64,000 bases of DNA. It comes from Gilliamella apis. GTDB taxonomy: Bacteria; Pseudomonadota; Gammaproteobacteria; Enterobacterales; Orbaceae. The stretch is from positions 868,001 through 932,000 of the forward strand of contig NZ_CP132381.1 of assembly GCF_030758615.1 (NCBI RefSeq). Reading direction: 5' to 3'. The translations under genes and the position numbers were made by a program. Of the stretch, positions 20,702 through 30,934 are shown in pieces. The notes below the pieces were generated by a model. It ran no database searches. It saw only the letters and a list, made by a program, of their open reading frames with translations, and was not told the DNA's origin. Every line of letters starts with the position of its first letter. The first letter of the stretch is position 1.

Positions 20702-20733
20702 GTAATTGGCTATTTAATTGGGTAGCCAATTAC
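20702..20733 (+). terminator. Long hairpin after hldE
   Basis: GTAATTGGCTA (20702-20712) and TAGCCAATTAC (20723-20733) form a perfect 11-bp stem 9 nt past the hldE stop. No T run follows directly, so termination may rely on the second hairpin at 20786. Confidence 0.5.
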
Positions 20734-20785
20734 TCAAATATACAATAATTGGTGTTCAAATTTTTCATTATTTGATATTTAATTC

Positions 20786-20812
20786 ACTCAAATAAATAGT
20801 TATTTGAGTTTT
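20786..20812 (+). terminator. Intrinsic terminator between hldE and lipoprotein gene
   Basis: ACTCAAATAA (20786-20795) pairs perfectly with TTATTTGAGT (20800-20809) around an ATAG loop, followed by TTT. It lies 40 nt before the next ATG. Confidence 0.5.
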
Positions 20813-20851
20813 GAAAAATAAAATCTTAAATAATTAATAAGGAATAGGATA

Positions 20852-21328
20852 ATGAAAACAAAAGTGACTTTATTGTTAATGGGCTTTCTGATTGTCGCTT
20901 GTCACCGAGTACCGCAACACAAATATCGTTATGAAGCAAATATCAATGATCCTCAACTTGTTTTCACTACAGAAACTGATTATCCAACCTATTTTTCGTT
21001 AAATATTTATGATGGTAAAAGTAACACATGTTCTAATTATCAGAGTCTTGGCTATGTTTTTCGCCATAAAATTGTACCATTTAATATTTATCCTAAATAT
21101 GTTCCTTCGGTAGAAGTGAAAACTCCTAGTAATCAAATCGTTACTGTTATTGGCAAATCAAGAGATGATAAATTCGTCTGTACAACAAAATATCAGCAGT
21201 TCACTCCAGAATTGGGGAAAATATATAGTATTCTTTACAAACTTGAAAATAATAAATGTTATCTTGAGATTAGCGAAAAATTGAATTCTAAACCGGTTAA
21301 TTCTCAGGCTTTAAATAGATGTTTTTAG
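20852..21328 (+). CDS. Putative lipoprotein of unknown function
   Basis: The 158-residue product begins MKTKVTLLLMGFLIVAC, a type II signal peptide with lipobox IVAC, so C17 would be the lipidated residue. Position +2 is histidine rather than aspartate, so outer-membrane sorting would be expected. The mature part (about 140 residues) has several further cysteines, is tyrosine-rich and looks beta-structured. I do not recognise a family. A TAAGGAATAGG region supplies the ribosome-binding site. It is a single-gene unit between hldE and gor, with hairpins upstream. Confidence 0.7.
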   Translation: MKTKVTLLLMGFLIVACHRVPQHKYRYEANINDPQLVFTTETDYPTYFSLNIYDGKSNTCSNYQSLGYVFRHKIVPFNIYPKYVPSVEVKTPSNQIVTVIGKSRDDKFVCTTKYQQFTPELGKIYSILYKLENNKCYLEISEKLNSKPVNSQALNRCF

Positions 21329-21492
21329 TAAGTCAGAAACTATTAAAAAAATCATTAATATGATTATATTAATGAATAAGACCAATCAATAGTTAATAAC
21401 TATCATTAAATTTCATATTTAATACTTTTTTTATTGTCCGCTTTGTGCAAAGCTATTAATCATTATTTGCTAATTTATTTAAAGGATTTTTT

Positions 21493-22845
21493 ATGACTAA
21501 ACATTATGACTATATTGCTATCGGTGGTGGTAGTGGTGGTATCGCCTCTATTAATCGTGCTGCATCATATGGTAAAAAATGTGCAATTATTGAAGCTAAG
21601 TTACTTGGTGGAACTTGCGTAAATGTTGGCTGTGTACCGAAAAAAATTATGTGGTATGGTGCACAAATTGCTGAAGCAATTAACCATTATGGCCCTGATT
21701 ATGGTTTTGATACCACTATTAACCATTTTGATTGGGACAAACTTATTGCAAGTCGAACTGCTTATATTGAGCGTGTCCATCAATCTTATGATCGTGTTTT
21801 AAACAATAATAATGTCGATGTGATCCATGGTTATGGCAAATTTGTTGATGCAAAAACGATTGAAGTTAATGGCGAACATTATAGTGCCGATCATATACTT
21901 ATTGCTGTAGGTGGAAAGCCAACGATTCCAAATATACCTGGAGCGCAATATGGTATCACTTCTGATGGATTTTTTGAGTTAAAAGCACTTCCTAAACGAG
22001 TAGCAGTAGTTGGAGCTGGTTATATAGCTTGTGAAATAGCCAGCGTGTTACATTCACTTGGCGCAGAAACACATCAATTTGTTCGCCAAGGTACACCTTT
22101 ACGTGCTTTCGATCCACTTATTGTGGAAACATTAATGGAAGTAATAACTAATGAAGGTCAGCATTTGCACACTTTTGCAATCCCTTCTTCTGTTACTAAA
22201 AATGATGATGAATCATTGACGTTAACATTAGAAAATGGTGAGAGTTATACTGTTGATTGCTTAATATGGGCAATCGGTCGTGAACCAGCAACAAAAGAAA
22301 TGAATTTATCTGCTGCAGGTATTAAAGTTGATAACAATGGATTTATTATTGTGGATGAGTTTCAAAATACTAGTGTTGCCGGCATTTATTCGGTAGGGGA
22401 TGATACAGGCGCCGCAGCATTAACCCCTGTAGCGGTGGCTGCCGGTCGTCGATTATCGGAACGACTATTTAACAATAAACCAAATGAGCATCTAGATTAT
22501 TCTAATATTCCAACAGTGGTGTTTACTCACCCACCGATTGGTACGGTTGGTTTAAGTGAACCGCAAGCTATATTGCAATATGGCCCAGAAAACGTCAAAG
22601 TTTATAAATCTACTTTTACTGCTATGTATACCGCGGTCACATCGCATCGACAACCTTGCCGAATGAAATTAGTCTGTGTTGGTGAGCAAGAAAAAATTGT
22701 TGGTATTCATGGCATTGGTTATGGTATGGACGAAATATTACAAGGGTTTGCTGTAGCATTGAAAATGGGAGCAACCAAAAAAGACTTTGATAATACTATT
22801 GCAATTCATCCAACAGCAGCGGAAGAATTTGTTACAATGCGTTAA
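21493..22845 (+). CDS. gor: Glutathione-disulfide reductase
   Basis: This 450-residue class I pyridine nucleotide-disulfide oxidoreductase reduces glutathione disulfide with NADPH. The FAD motif GGGSGG is at residues 11-16, and the redox-active disulfide [13 protein letters not shown] has C42 and C47. An NADPH-binding GAGYIA follows near residue 174, and the C-terminal active-site HPTAAEE is present. Length and motifs equal E. coli Gor. It ends at a shared bidirectional terminator with the convergent MFS gene. Confidence 0.95.
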   Translation: MTKHYDYIAIGGGSGGIASINRAASYGKKCAIIEAKLLGGTCVNVGCVPKKIMWYGAQIAEAINHYGPDYGFDTTINHFDWDKLIASRTAYIERVHQSYDRVLNNNNVDVIHGYGKFVDAKTIEVNGEHYSADHILIAVGGKPTIPNIPGAQYGITSDGFFELKALPKRVAVVGAGYIACEIASVLHSLGAETHQFVRQGTPLRAFDPLIVETLMEVITNEGQHLHTFAIPSSVTKNDDESLTLTLENGESYTVDCLIWAIGREPATKEMNLSAAGIKVDNNGFIIVDEFQNTSVAGIYSVGDDTGAAALTPVAVAAGRRLSERLFNNKPNEHLDYSNIPTVVFTHPPIGTVGLSEPQAILQYGPENVKVYKSTFTAMYTAVTSHRQPCRMKLVCVGEQEKIVGIHGIGYGMDEILQGFAVALKMGATKKDFDNTIAIHPTAAEEFVTMR

Positions 22846-22873
22846 TATTTATCATTTATCTTACTTTTTACCG

Positions 22874-22900
22874 AAAACAGGGCGATTGCCCTGTTTTTTA
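22874..22900. terminator. Bidirectional terminator between gor and MFS gene
   Basis: AAAACAGGGC (22874-22883), loop GATT, GCCCTGTTTT (22888-22897), then T residues on the plus strand and A residues before it. It therefore serves both convergent genes. Confidence 0.85.
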
Positions 22901-22910
22901 TTAATAGTCT

Positions 22911-24260
22911 TTAATGATCTGATTTATTTTGCCAGCCATTTTGGGCTAATGAAGTAAAGCCAACTACAACAGCTAGTAAAGCGACAGCTGAAATATAAAT
23001 ACCTGCGCCAAGATAACTAAATTCGCCTAATAAGTGATCTGGGCTTAACAAATAAATAGTTAACGTTGGGGTAATTGCACTAAATAGTGCGTAGGCCAAA
23101 TTATAAGAGAACGATAATCCAGAATAACGAATTGCCGGTGGAAACGTTCTAGTGCCGATAATTGGTGTCATGGCTATCGAGCCAATAAACAAACCAAATA
23201 CAGCCCAAATAGAATAAAGTTTAGTTAATGATATATCTGCAGTTAAAGAACTATAAAAATAGATACTGACTACTGCTAAACCACCCCATGTGATGATAAC
23301 GGTTTTTGCTGTACCTAATTTATCATCTAACCAACCAGCAATAACACAACCAATAGATAAGGTTAAAGCAGCAATACAACCACCGATACGCCAATCAAGA
23401 TTTGCAAAATGGTACATACCACCAACAATGCGTCCAGGAGTAATTAAAATACCGACCATAATAGCGGTGGATAAAGACCAAGTTAATAATGCGACAATCA
23501 AACATGCCGTTTTGTGTTTTTTTAATACGGTAACCACAGGTATACTTTTTTCTAAAGCTTTACGTGCAGCTAACTCTTTAAAAATTGGCGTTTCAGATAA
23601 AAATTTGCGTAAATATACTGAAATAACCCCAAAAATACCGCCAATAATAAAAGGAATACGCCATGCATAATCCAAAATATTTTGGTTAGTAAAATAGAGA
23701 TCAATAATAATTGTGACGAAAAAGCCAAGTAAGATACCACCAGTAATGCCTGAGGTTAAAGTACCGACACCTAAACCATAACGTTGTTTTGGGGTATGTT
23801 CTGCGATAAATACCCATGCGCCAGGCATTTCACCACCGATAGCCGCGCCTTGTAGCATCCGCATCAATAACAATAATAATGGTGCTACAATACCAATTGT
23901 TTCATAAGTAGGCAAAATACCAATGATAAAAGTAGGTAAAGCCATCATCGCCACACTTAAGGTAAACATTCTTTTACGACCAACTTTATCACCAAAGTGC
24001 GCCATAATAATGCCACCAACAGGGCGAACCAAGTAGCCGGCTGCAAAAATTCCCCAAGCAAATAAATCTAACGTTAACGGCGATAATGTATGGGGTAAAA
24101 ATAACGGTTTGACAATGGTATCAATGTAGAGTGCATAGATAACAAAATCATAAAATTCTAATGTTCCTCCTAAAGAGGATAATATCAATGTTTTTAAATC
24201 TTTGCTGTTCAATGGACGTGCCACTGGTTGCCATTCAGCATTAATCTCGGACTGACTCAT
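22911..24260 (-). CDS. MFS transporter, metabolite:proton symporter (MHS) type
   Basis: This 449-residue transporter has 12 predicted helices. SSLGGTLEFYDFVIYALY in helix 1, the loop 2-3 motif HFGDKVGRKRMF and RMLQGAAIGGEMPGAWVFIAEH are hallmarks of the MHS subfamily that includes ProP, ShiA and KgtP. Substrates of that group are small organic acids, shikimate or osmolytes; nothing in the sequence decides which. It is a single gene on the minus strand, convergent with gor and divergent from tag. Confidence 0.88.
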   Translation of the reverse strand: MSQSEINAEWQPVARPLNSKDLKTLILSSLGGTLEFYDFVIYALYIDTIVKPLFLPHTLSPLTLDLFAWGIFAAGYLVRPVGGIIMAHFGDKVGRKRMFTLSVAMMALPTFIIGILPTYETIGIVAPLLLLLMRMLQGAAIGGEMPGAWVFIAEHTPKQRYGLGVGTLTSGITGGILLGFFVTIIIDLYFTNQNILDYAWRIPFIIGGIFGVISVYLRKFLSETPIFKELAARKALEKSIPVVTVLKKHKTACLIVALLTWSLSTAIMVGILITPGRIVGGMYHFANLDWRIGGCIAALTLSIGCVIAGWLDDKLGTAKTVIITWGGLAVVSIYFYSSLTADISLTKLYSIWAVFGLFIGSIAMTPIIGTRTFPPAIRYSGLSFSYNLAYALFSAITPTLTIYLLSPDHLLGEFSYLGAGIYISAVALLAVVVGFTSLAQNGWQNKSDH

Positions 24261-24506
24261 GAAAAAACCTTATTGTTATAGTTAAACTGATATAGTCAAT
24301 TAAAAAAATAATTATATATTGACTAAATCTTAATAGTGAATGGTCATTCTGCCATAAAAAATAGATATTTTTTTAATCATAAAAAAATTTAATCAACAGT
24401 AATTATCTGCTGGTTAGATTTATAATCTAAATTTATGGATGATTTAAATAAACACTCAATTTATTTATCAAGTATAATAATCTCAAAATATTAAGTTAGA
24501 ATAACT

Positions 24507-25070
24507 ATGAAAAATAACCAACCAAAACGTTGTAGTTGGGTTAGCAATGACCCGTTATATATTGATTACCACGATAATGAATGGGGGCATCCACAATATG
24601 ATAGTTTAAAACTATTTGAAAAAATCTGTCTTGAAGGTCAACAAGCAGGGTTATCGTGGATTACAGTTCTAAAAAAACGAGATGAATATCGTCGATGCTT
24701 TTTCAACTTTGAACCGCAAAAGATTATCCAATTAACGACGACTGATATAGAATCATTACTTGAAAATAAAGGCTTAATTCGTAATCGTCTAAAACTTAAT
24801 AGCATTGTAAAAAATGCTCATGCCTACTTAGCAATGCAAAACAATAATGAGGATTTTTCTCAATTTATTTGGTCCTTTGTTAATGGTAAACCTATAATTA
24901 ACCACTTTAATGACATAAGTGAAGTTCCAGTTAGCACCGAAATATCAGATAGAATGTCAAAAGCATTAAAAAAGAGAGGATTTTCTTTTGTTGGATCAAC
25001 GATCTGTTATGCATTTATGCAATCGATGGGATTAGTTGATGACCATTTTGAAACTTGTTTTAAAAAATGA
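24507..25070 (+). CDS. tag: DNA-3-methyladenine glycosylase I
   Basis: This 187-residue helix-hairpin-helix glycosylase excises 3-methyladenine from alkylated DNA. RCSWVSNDPLYIDYHDNEWG is the Tag N-terminus with its zinc cysteine. FEKICLEGQQAGLSWITVLKKRDEYR contains the catalytic glutamate region, and FSFVGSTICYAFMQSMGLVDDHFETCF carries the C-terminal zinc ligands. The length matches the E. coli protein. The next gene starts 11 bp downstream, so the two may be co-transcribed. Confidence 0.94.
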   Translation: MKNNQPKRCSWVSNDPLYIDYHDNEWGHPQYDSLKLFEKICLEGQQAGLSWITVLKKRDEYRRCFFNFEPQKIIQLTTTDIESLLENKGLIRNRLKLNSIVKNAHAYLAMQNNNEDFSQFIWSFVNGKPIINHFNDISEVPVSTEISDRMSKALKKRGFSFVGSTICYAFMQSMGLVDDHFETCFKK

Positions 25071-25080
25071 GAGGTATTAG

Positions 25081-25689
25081 ATGATAATCATGAAATTAAT
25101 TAGATGGTTACTGATATTAATACTATTTTATTTTATTATTTGTAATATTATTATTTTTATTTTTGCTTACCAAAAACCAGCAGCGAATGCTGATACTCTG
25201 GTGGTATTAGGTTCACAAGTCGTGGGCACTCCAGCGCAAGCTCCTTTAACGTTACAAATTCGCTTGAATACTGCGATCAATTATTTACAAGCTAATCCCA
25301 ATACAAAAGTGATTGTATGTGGGGGGCAGGGTAGTGATGAATCGGCGACTGAAGCGAGCGTGATGGCTGATTATTTAATCCAAAAAGGTATTGAACCTTC
25401 AAGGGTCTATTTAGAAGATAGATCAAGGCGAACAGCACAACAATTTGTGTATGCTAATCAAGTTTTGCCATTAGGAAAGACCGTTGTGGTAACTAATGAT
25501 TTCCATATTTTACGTTCAATCATGTTAGCTAAACGATCCAATATTGGTGATATTTCAGGTTTGTCAGCACCATTAAGTTATAGTAATTTTGATAAATATA
25601 TTGCCATGATAAGAGAACCATTAGCTTTACTTAACTCATGGTTATTTGATCATCCCTTAGATTATGTTGAAACTAAACTTGATAATTAA
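25081..25689 (+). CDS. YdcF/SanA/ElyC-family (DUF218) envelope protein
   Basis: This 202-residue protein has one N-terminal membrane anchor (about residues 5-30) followed by a DUF218 domain: TLVVLGSQV, KVIVCGGQGSDE, SEAxVMADYLI-like ATEASVMADYL, EDRSRRTAQQF and VVVTNDFHILRSI. Family members in E. coli (SanA, ElyC, YdcF) are linked to envelope barrier or peptidoglycan precursor functions, but the biochemical role is not settled. The GAGGT ribosome-binding site lies in the gap after tag. Confidence 0.8.
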   Translation: MIIMKLIRWLLILILFYFIICNIIIFIFAYQKPAANADTLVVLGSQVVGTPAQAPLTLQIRLNTAINYLQANPNTKVIVCGGQGSDESATEASVMADYLIQKGIEPSRVYLEDRSRRTAQQFVYANQVLPLGKTVVVTNDFHILRSIMLAKRSNIGDISGLSAPLSYSNFDKYIAMIREPLALLNSWLFDHPLDYVETKLDN

Positions 25690-25783
25690 TTGGTCTTATT
25701 GCTTCAGACTATTTCACTTTACAGATTTTTAATGGTTGTCGTGGTATGATTAACCATTGCTATTTAAATTAAAATTGATAAAT

Positions 25784-27145
25784 ATGAATACAGATACAAT
25801 TGTTGCACAAGCGACACCGCCAGGTCGTGGTGGTGTCGGAATATTGCGTGTTTCCGGCCCTAAAGTGCAAGATGTTGCTAAAGCCGTTTTAGGTATTTTG
25901 CCTAAGCCTCGCTATGCCCATTATTTACCTTTTTTAGCTTCGGATGGTACAACCTTAGATGAAGGGATTGCTTTATTTTTTCCCAATCCACACTCATTTA
26001 CGGGTGAAGATGTGCTTGAACTACAAGGGCATGGTGGTCCAGTTATTTTAGATTTACTATTAAAACGTATTTTAGATATTCCTGGTGTGCGGATTGCAAG
26101 GCCGGGTGAATTTTCAGAGCGAGCTTTCTTAAATGATAAATTGGATCTAGCACAAGCCGAAGCTATCGCAGACTTAATAGATGCCAGCTCAGAGCAAGCA
26201 GCAAAATCAGCCTTATCATCTTTACAAGGGGTATTTTCTAAAAAAATTAATACACTGGTTGAATCATTAATTCACCTACGTATTTTTACTGAAGCTGCTA
26301 TTGATTTTCCAGAGGAAGAGATAGACTTTTTATCTGATGGGAAAATAGCCGCAGAACTTGAGCAAGTCATACAACGATTAAATGAAGTCCGTCAAGAAGC
26401 TAAACAAGGTTCATTATTGCGTGAAGGCATGAAAGTCGTCATAGCGGGTAGGCCTAATGCCGGTAAATCAAGTTTACTTAATGCATTAGCTGGACGGGAT
26501 GCAGCTATCGTAACGGATATAGCTGGAACAACGCGCGATGTTTTACGTGAACATATCCATATTGATGGAATGCCTTTACATATAATCGATACTGCCGGCT
26601 TACGTGAAGCTAGTGATGAGGTTGAACGTATTGGTATTGAGCGAGCATGGCAAGAAATTGATCAAGCCGATAGAGTGTTATTTATGGTCGACAGTACAAC
26701 AACTAATGAGACAAATCCTGAAAAACTCTGGCCAGAATTTATTGAACGTTTACCGAAAAACATGCCAGTCACAGTTATTCGCAACAAAGCTGATTTAACT
26801 GGTGAACCATTAGGTTATAGTGAACAAAATGGCTATTGTCTTATTCAATTATCAGCAAGAACAGGTGAAGGTATTACATTATTACGTGATCATCTCAAAC
26901 AGGTTATGGGTTTTACTAGTAGTACTGAAGGTGGTTTTCTGGCCCGTCGTCGACATCTACAGGCACTTGAGAAAGCAGCAGAGCATTTGAACAATGGTCA
27001 ATACCAACTTACCACATTCCATGCTGGCGAACTATTGGCAGAAGAACTAAGATTAGCTCAAGAAGCGCTAAGTGAAATTACTGGTGAATTTACGTCTGAT
27101 GATTTATTAGGACGAATATTCAGTTCATTCTGTATTGGCAAATAA
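25784..27145 (+). CDS. mnmE: tRNA modification GTPase MnmE
   Basis: MnmE, with MnmG, installs the (carboxymethyl)aminomethyl group on wobble U34 of several tRNAs. The ATG at 25784 gives [22 protein letters not shown], the standard N-terminus, and 453 residues (E. coli has 454); the upstream in-frame ATG at 25757 would add nine non-conserved residues. G-domain motifs [23 protein letters not shown] and NKAD are intact, as is the C-terminal CIGK with the folate-site cysteine. It is usually found near yidC and rnpA, which are not in this window. Confidence 0.96.
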   Translation: MNTDTIVAQATPPGRGGVGILRVSGPKVQDVAKAVLGILPKPRYAHYLPFLASDGTTLDEGIALFFPNPHSFTGEDVLELQGHGGPVILDLLLKRILDIPGVRIARPGEFSERAFLNDKLDLAQAEAIADLIDASSEQAAKSALSSLQGVFSKKINTLVESLIHLRIFTEAAIDFPEEEIDFLSDGKIAAELEQVIQRLNEVRQEAKQGSLLREGMKVVIAGRPNAGKSSLLNALAGRDAAIVTDIAGTTRDVLREHIHIDGMPLHIIDTAGLREASDEVERIGIERAWQEIDQADRVLFMVDSTTTNETNPEKLWPEFIERLPKNMPVTVIRNKADLTGEPLGYSEQNGYCLIQLSARTGEGITLLRDHLKQVMGFTSSTEGGFLARRRHLQALEKAAEHLNNGQYQLTTFHAGELLAEELRLAQEALSEITGEFTSDDLLGRIFSSFCIGK

Positions 27146-27276
27146 GTTTTATCTACAGATAACTAAATATTTTAAACAGATCTTTCAATTTCAAAACCTA
27201 TATAATTTTTTAAGTTATATGGGTTTATTTTTCAGTGTTTGTAAAAATTGTTTTATAAAAGTTTTAATTAAAAAAC

Positions 27277-27304
27277 AGGGATAGATGCGAAAAGATTTAT
27301 CCCT
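27277..27304. terminator. Hairpin between convergent mnmE and MFS gene
   Basis: AGGGATA (27277-27283) and TATCCCT (27298-27304) pair, with A-rich flanks on one side and TAATTAAAAAT on the other. It fits a terminator for the leftward MFS gene, mnmE, or both. Confidence 0.45.
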
Positions 27305-27334
27305 AATTAAAAATGATAAAAAAGTTATGCTAAC

Positions 27335-28759
27335 TTATTTATTCTTGCCGGCATTATTGGGCACTAAAATTAAAATTGAAATAAAACATAACAGACAAAA
27401 GCTAACATTAATCCACAGTCCAATTGCCGCCGCTGTGGCGACACTTTGACCGCTGGCAATAACTGCAGCATAGGTTGAGGCTGAAATAGCGACACCAAAT
27501 GCACCCCCTAATGAGCTTGCCATTTTATATATTCCTGATGCAACACCAACTTTATCTTCCGGAGCACTGGCTATTGCGGTATCAATTGATGGTGTAGCGT
27601 AAAAACCTAAGCCAAGACCCAATAAAATATAGCCGGCTAACACCGAAATAATATAAAACATGTCGGGTAAGAAAGTCAGCGTCATCAAGGCAATACCTGA
27701 ACCGGTAATTAACGGCCCGAGTAACATTGGTTTTTTCGCCCCGACTTTTTGTAAGATCTTTTCACCAACTCGAATCATACATAAAACCGAAACTAAATAA
27801 CCTATGGTCAATAATCCATTTTCGAAAGGGGTAAAGCCTCTTCCTTGTTGGGTATAAGTACTGGCAACAATTAAAGTACCGGCCACAGAATTAAGTAGAA
27901 AGTTAGATAAGGTAGCTCCACGATAAGGGACGTTCTTAAACAGTGAAAAATCTATAAATGCGCCATTAGCTTTACGATTTTCTATAGCAAAAAATAAAAT
28001 CAGAAAAACCAAACATATCGTAGCGAGTGATAATGTCATTACACTAGTCCAACCAAAAGTAGATCCTTTGGTGATGACAAGGTTTAACGTAACTAAAGTG
28101 ATCACAAAAACGAATAGCCCAACATAATCAAATTTGGGCAAACTTGATGGATCGTCAATTTTAGTTTCTGGTGTCCCTTTCAATAACAGCATACCTAACA
28201 CAGCACAGATGATTGAGATAATAAAAATCCATTGCCAACCTAAATAAGTGGCTATTGCTCCACCGGCAAGTACACAAGTTCCTGAACCACCCCAAGAGCC
28301 AATTGACCAAAAACTCAATGCTCGTTGACGATCTTTACCTTCATAATAGGTTTTCACTAATGCCAACGTCGATGGCATAATACAAGCAGCAGATAAGCCT
28401 TGAATAATCCGACCAATGGTAAAAAGTACTTCACCTCGGGCTAAGATCAAACAAAGACAACCAATAATACTTAAAATAAAACCTAAATAGGTAAAACGAA
28501 CTCGGCCAAAGCGATCAGCGAGTCCGCCAGCAACGACAATAAAACAACCAGAAAACAGCGCGGTTAAACTGACGGCTAAATTGAACGATGCAGGAGTGAT
28601 ACCAATACTATGTTGAACCGCCGGCCCAACATTGACTATAGACTGAGCAAAAAGCCAAAAAGTGATCACCCCTAATACAATACCTAAAGTTAATCGGTTG
28701 TAACTTTTAAACTGCTTTGCTGGAGAATTTTTTGAATTTGACATATTTATTTTTGACAT
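27335..28759 (-). CDS. MFS transporter of the DHA2 (14-helix drug:proton antiporter) type
   Basis: This 474-residue polytopic protein shows AGGLADRFGRVRFTYLG (loop 2-3 motif), GRIIQGLSAACIMPSTLALV and LGWQWIFIISI, as in the EmrB/QacA group with 14 helices. Its gene begins 16 bp after the M20 amidohydrolase on the same strand, and AAGGAT lies upstream of the chosen ATG. Pairing with a hydrolase of N-acyl amino acids suggests it may move the substrate or product of that enzyme rather than drugs (inference). The substrate cannot be read from the sequence. Confidence 0.85.
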   Translation of the reverse strand: MSKINMSNSKNSPAKQFKSYNRLTLGIVLGVITFWLFAQSIVNVGPAVQHSIGITPASFNLAVSLTALFSGCFIVVAGGLADRFGRVRFTYLGFILSIIGCLCLILARGEVLFTIGRIIQGLSAACIMPSTLALVKTYYEGKDRQRALSFWSIGSWGGSGTCVLAGGAIATYLGWQWIFIISIICAVLGMLLLKGTPETKIDDPSSLPKFDYVGLFVFVITLVTLNLVITKGSTFGWTSVMTLSLATICLVFLILFFAIENRKANGAFIDFSLFKNVPYRGATLSNFLLNSVAGTLIVASTYTQQGRGFTPFENGLLTIGYLVSVLCMIRVGEKILQKVGAKKPMLLGPLITGSGIALMTLTFLPDMFYIISVLAGYILLGLGLGFYATPSIDTAIASAPEDKVGVASGIYKMASSLGGAFGVAISASTYAAVIASGQSVATAAAIGLWINVSFCLLCFISILILVPNNAGKNK

Positions 28760-28775
28760 AGCTGCACATTAATCC

Positions 28776-29948
28776 TTATATGTTTAAATAGTTTTCAGTT
28801 AATGCCACCCAATATGATGCAGCGGTAACAATACATTTATCATTAAAATCATAACCAGGATTGTGCACACTACAAAAACCGGGTTCATCGCCATTACCTA
28901 TAATCATATAGCAGCCATTAGGATTACTTTCTAACATAAAAGCAAAATCTTCACTGCCCATAAAAGGATGACAATTATCATGCACGCGATCTTCACCGAC
29001 TAATTTTTGTGCGACTTCTAATGCAAATTTGGTTGCATCTGCACCATTATTCAATACCGGACTACCATTCACATGCTCAATTTGTACTGAGGCGCCAAAA
29101 CTCTCTGCTTGTGCAGTTGCAACTTCGCTAATCCGTTTAAGTAATAAAGCACGAGTATCGTTATCCAGTGCTCTAACCGTTAACTTCATTAGTGCATCGC
29201 TATTAACAACATTCGGCGCTTCACCTGATTGAATACAACCAATCGTGATAACGGCTTGCTCAAATGGTGACACATTACGAGAAACAATGCTTTGTAAGGC
29301 TGTGCCGATATAACAAGCGACAAGCGTTGCATCAATCCCTCTTTCTGGCATTGCACCATGGGCACCTTTACCTTTAATATGAATATGGATCGTATCGGAT
29401 GAGGCCATAAGAGCGCCGGCTTTGAAATAAAAATGACCTTCTTTAAAACCTGGCATGTTGTGGATACCGAAAATAACATCACAAGGAAATTGTTTAAATA
29501 AACCGTCGTCAACCATTACTTTACCACCATATAACAACTCTTCTGCTGGTTGAAAAATAACATGCAAAGTGCCATCAAAGTGACGGGTTTCGGCAAGATA
29601 TTTGGCTGCACAAAGCAAAATAGTGGTATGACCATCATGGCCACAACCATGGAATTTGCCATGGGTTTGACTGCTCCATGGTTTTCCCGATGCTTCAATA
29701 ATAGGTAGCGCATCCATGTCTGCTCTAATACCAATTTTTTTATTACTAGTGCCATTTTTTAAAACACCAACTACACCGGTTTTTGCTAAACCACGATGTA
29801 CTTCATAGCCCCACTCAGCTAATTTACTTGCCACTAAATCGCTAGTTTTATGTTCTTCAAAACCTAATTCAGGATGTTGATGAATTTGATGGCGAATATC
29901 AATAAACTCTTGCTCTGTTTTTCTAATCGTTTCCATAATATGCTGCAT
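28776..29948 (-). CDS. M20-family amidohydrolase (hippurate hydrolase / N-acyl-amino-acid amidohydrolase type)
   Basis: This 390-residue M20D metallohydrolase cleaves an amide to release an amino acid; exact substrate unknown. Metal ligands are in GCGHDGH (C102, H104), the catalytic pair is in PAEE (E136, E137), and H-x-x-MPGFKEG and the C-terminal MGSEDFAFML carry later ligands. A dimerisation insert (KGKGAHGAMPERGIDA) is present. A strong AGGAG ribosome-binding site precedes the ATG. It is upstream of, and probably co-transcribed with, the DHA2 MFS gene. The cysteine ligand suggests the IAA-amino-acid or hippurate hydrolase branch. Confidence 0.88.
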   Translation of the reverse strand: MQHIMETIRKTEQEFIDIRHQIHQHPELGFEEHKTSDLVASKLAEWGYEVHRGLAKTGVVGVLKNGTSNKKIGIRADMDALPIIEASGKPWSSQTHGKFHGCGHDGHTTILLCAAKYLAETRHFDGTLHVIFQPAEELLYGGKVMVDDGLFKQFPCDVIFGIHNMPGFKEGHFYFKAGALMASSDTIHIHIKGKGAHGAMPERGIDATLVACYIGTALQSIVSRNVSPFEQAVITIGCIQSGEAPNVVNSDALMKLTVRALDNDTRALLLKRISEVATAQAESFGASVQIEHVNGSPVLNNGADATKFALEVAQKLVGEDRVHDNCHPFMGSEDFAFMLESNPNGCYMIIGNGDEPGFCSVHNPGYDFNDKCIVTAASYWVALTENYLNI

Positions 29949-30361
29949 TTTAGGCTCCTAATTAACCTGAATATCGTTATGAAAAAAATAAAAAGAAGGG
30001 AACTACACATCTAAACTATGATTAACACTATGATTAAATTTAAAACCTGCAAACAACTTAATCAGTAAAACAGCTTAGATGAATAAATATACAATAACCG
30101 CTATTCTTGTGAATGTCGATAATTTCTATACGGTAATATTTGAAAACTGTTGTGTTGAACTAGCATTGAGATATGATTTGATCGAAAAAATGAACAAAGA
30201 ATACGTTAAACTAATCGTATTATTATCGATTTTGAAAAGTAGTTTTAACTAACAGCGATGTTTTCATTAATTTAGTTAATTAATCTGAATGTCAGTAATG
30301 CTCAAATTAACTTTTTCACACCATAAACTAAAAATTATTTTTTCAATGATGCAGATTTAAT
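29949..30361. other. Intergenic region upstream of the amidohydrolase
   Basis: AT-rich region between two leftward genes, holding the promoter of the amidohydrolase-MFS pair and the 3' flank of kptA. One 57-codon plus-strand ORF (30079-30252) is open but has no ribosome-binding site and resembles nothing I know, so I treat it as chance. I see no RNA gene. Confidence 0.3.
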
Positions 30362-30934
30362 TTAAATAACTTCTAAAAATTGGCTTGGTACATTCTCCGT
30401 TAACCAAACGCCATTATCGGCTAAATAAAACTTGATACCTTGTTGATACATAGTTAAAGCACTAACTCTTAATACAACTGGTTTTCCATGACGTTTACCA
30501 ACGGCTACAGCTGTTTTATTATCAATTGAAAGATGAACATAATGACGTTCTCCTGCAATCAAACCTTGTTGAATGATTGAATCTAGAAAACGGGTTGCTG
30601 TACCATGATATAAATATTCAGGTGGGATTTTTTCTACATGTACTATATTTACTTGATTAGTCGAATGTCCTTGAGCTGCTCGTATTTTCAAGCCATCTTC
30701 GGACAGAGTAAAGCGTTTTTTATCACTAGTTATCACGACTTGGCTAATTAAATCTTGCGACAGTTGTTGACGATGTTTATTCCCTTGCCGAATTAAAACA
30801 TCTATTCCAACCCAACCATTACTATCTAATGTGATACCAATAGATTCTGGTTTATGCCTTAAAACATAGCTTAAAAACTTACTAGTGTTCTCTAAATCTT
30901 TACTCGTGCGCTTAATATTTGACTTCTTGCTCAT
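30362..30934 (-). CDS. kptA: RNA 2'-phosphotransferase, Tpt1/KptA family
   Basis: This 190-residue protein matches the Tpt1/KptA family, which in eukaryotes moves the 2'-phosphate left by tRNA splicing onto [27 protein letters not shown] is the N-terminal winged-helix signature. [25 protein letters not shown] and [14 protein letters not shown] contain the H-x-G, H-x-S and NAD-site residues of the ADP-ribosyltransferase-like lobe. Bacteria have no spliceosome-like tRNA introns needing it, so its natural substrate is unknown. The gene is isolated, with long AT-rich flanks on both sides. Confidence 0.9.
   Translation of the reverse strand: MSKKSNIKRTSKDLENTSKFLSYVLRHKPESIGITLDSNGWVGIDVLIRQGNKHRQQLSQDLISQVVITSDKKRFTLSEDGLKIRAAQGHSTNQVNIVHVEKIPPEYLYHGTATRFLDSIIQQGLIAGERHYVHLSIDNKTAVAVGKRHGKPVVLRVSALTMYQQGIKFYLADNGVWLTENVPSQFLEVI

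Noticed and set aside
23290..23670. 126-codon plus-strand ORF opposite the MHS-type transporter
   Set aside because: It lies wholly inside a well supported membrane transporter on the other strand and its composition mirrors that gene. It is a shadow.
30079..30252. Plus-strand ORF of 57 codons starting MNKYTITAILVNVDN in the gap upstream of the amidohydrolase
   Set aside because: No ribosome-binding site, no recognisable family, and length within chance for very AT-rich DNA. It would need conservation in relatives to be believed.
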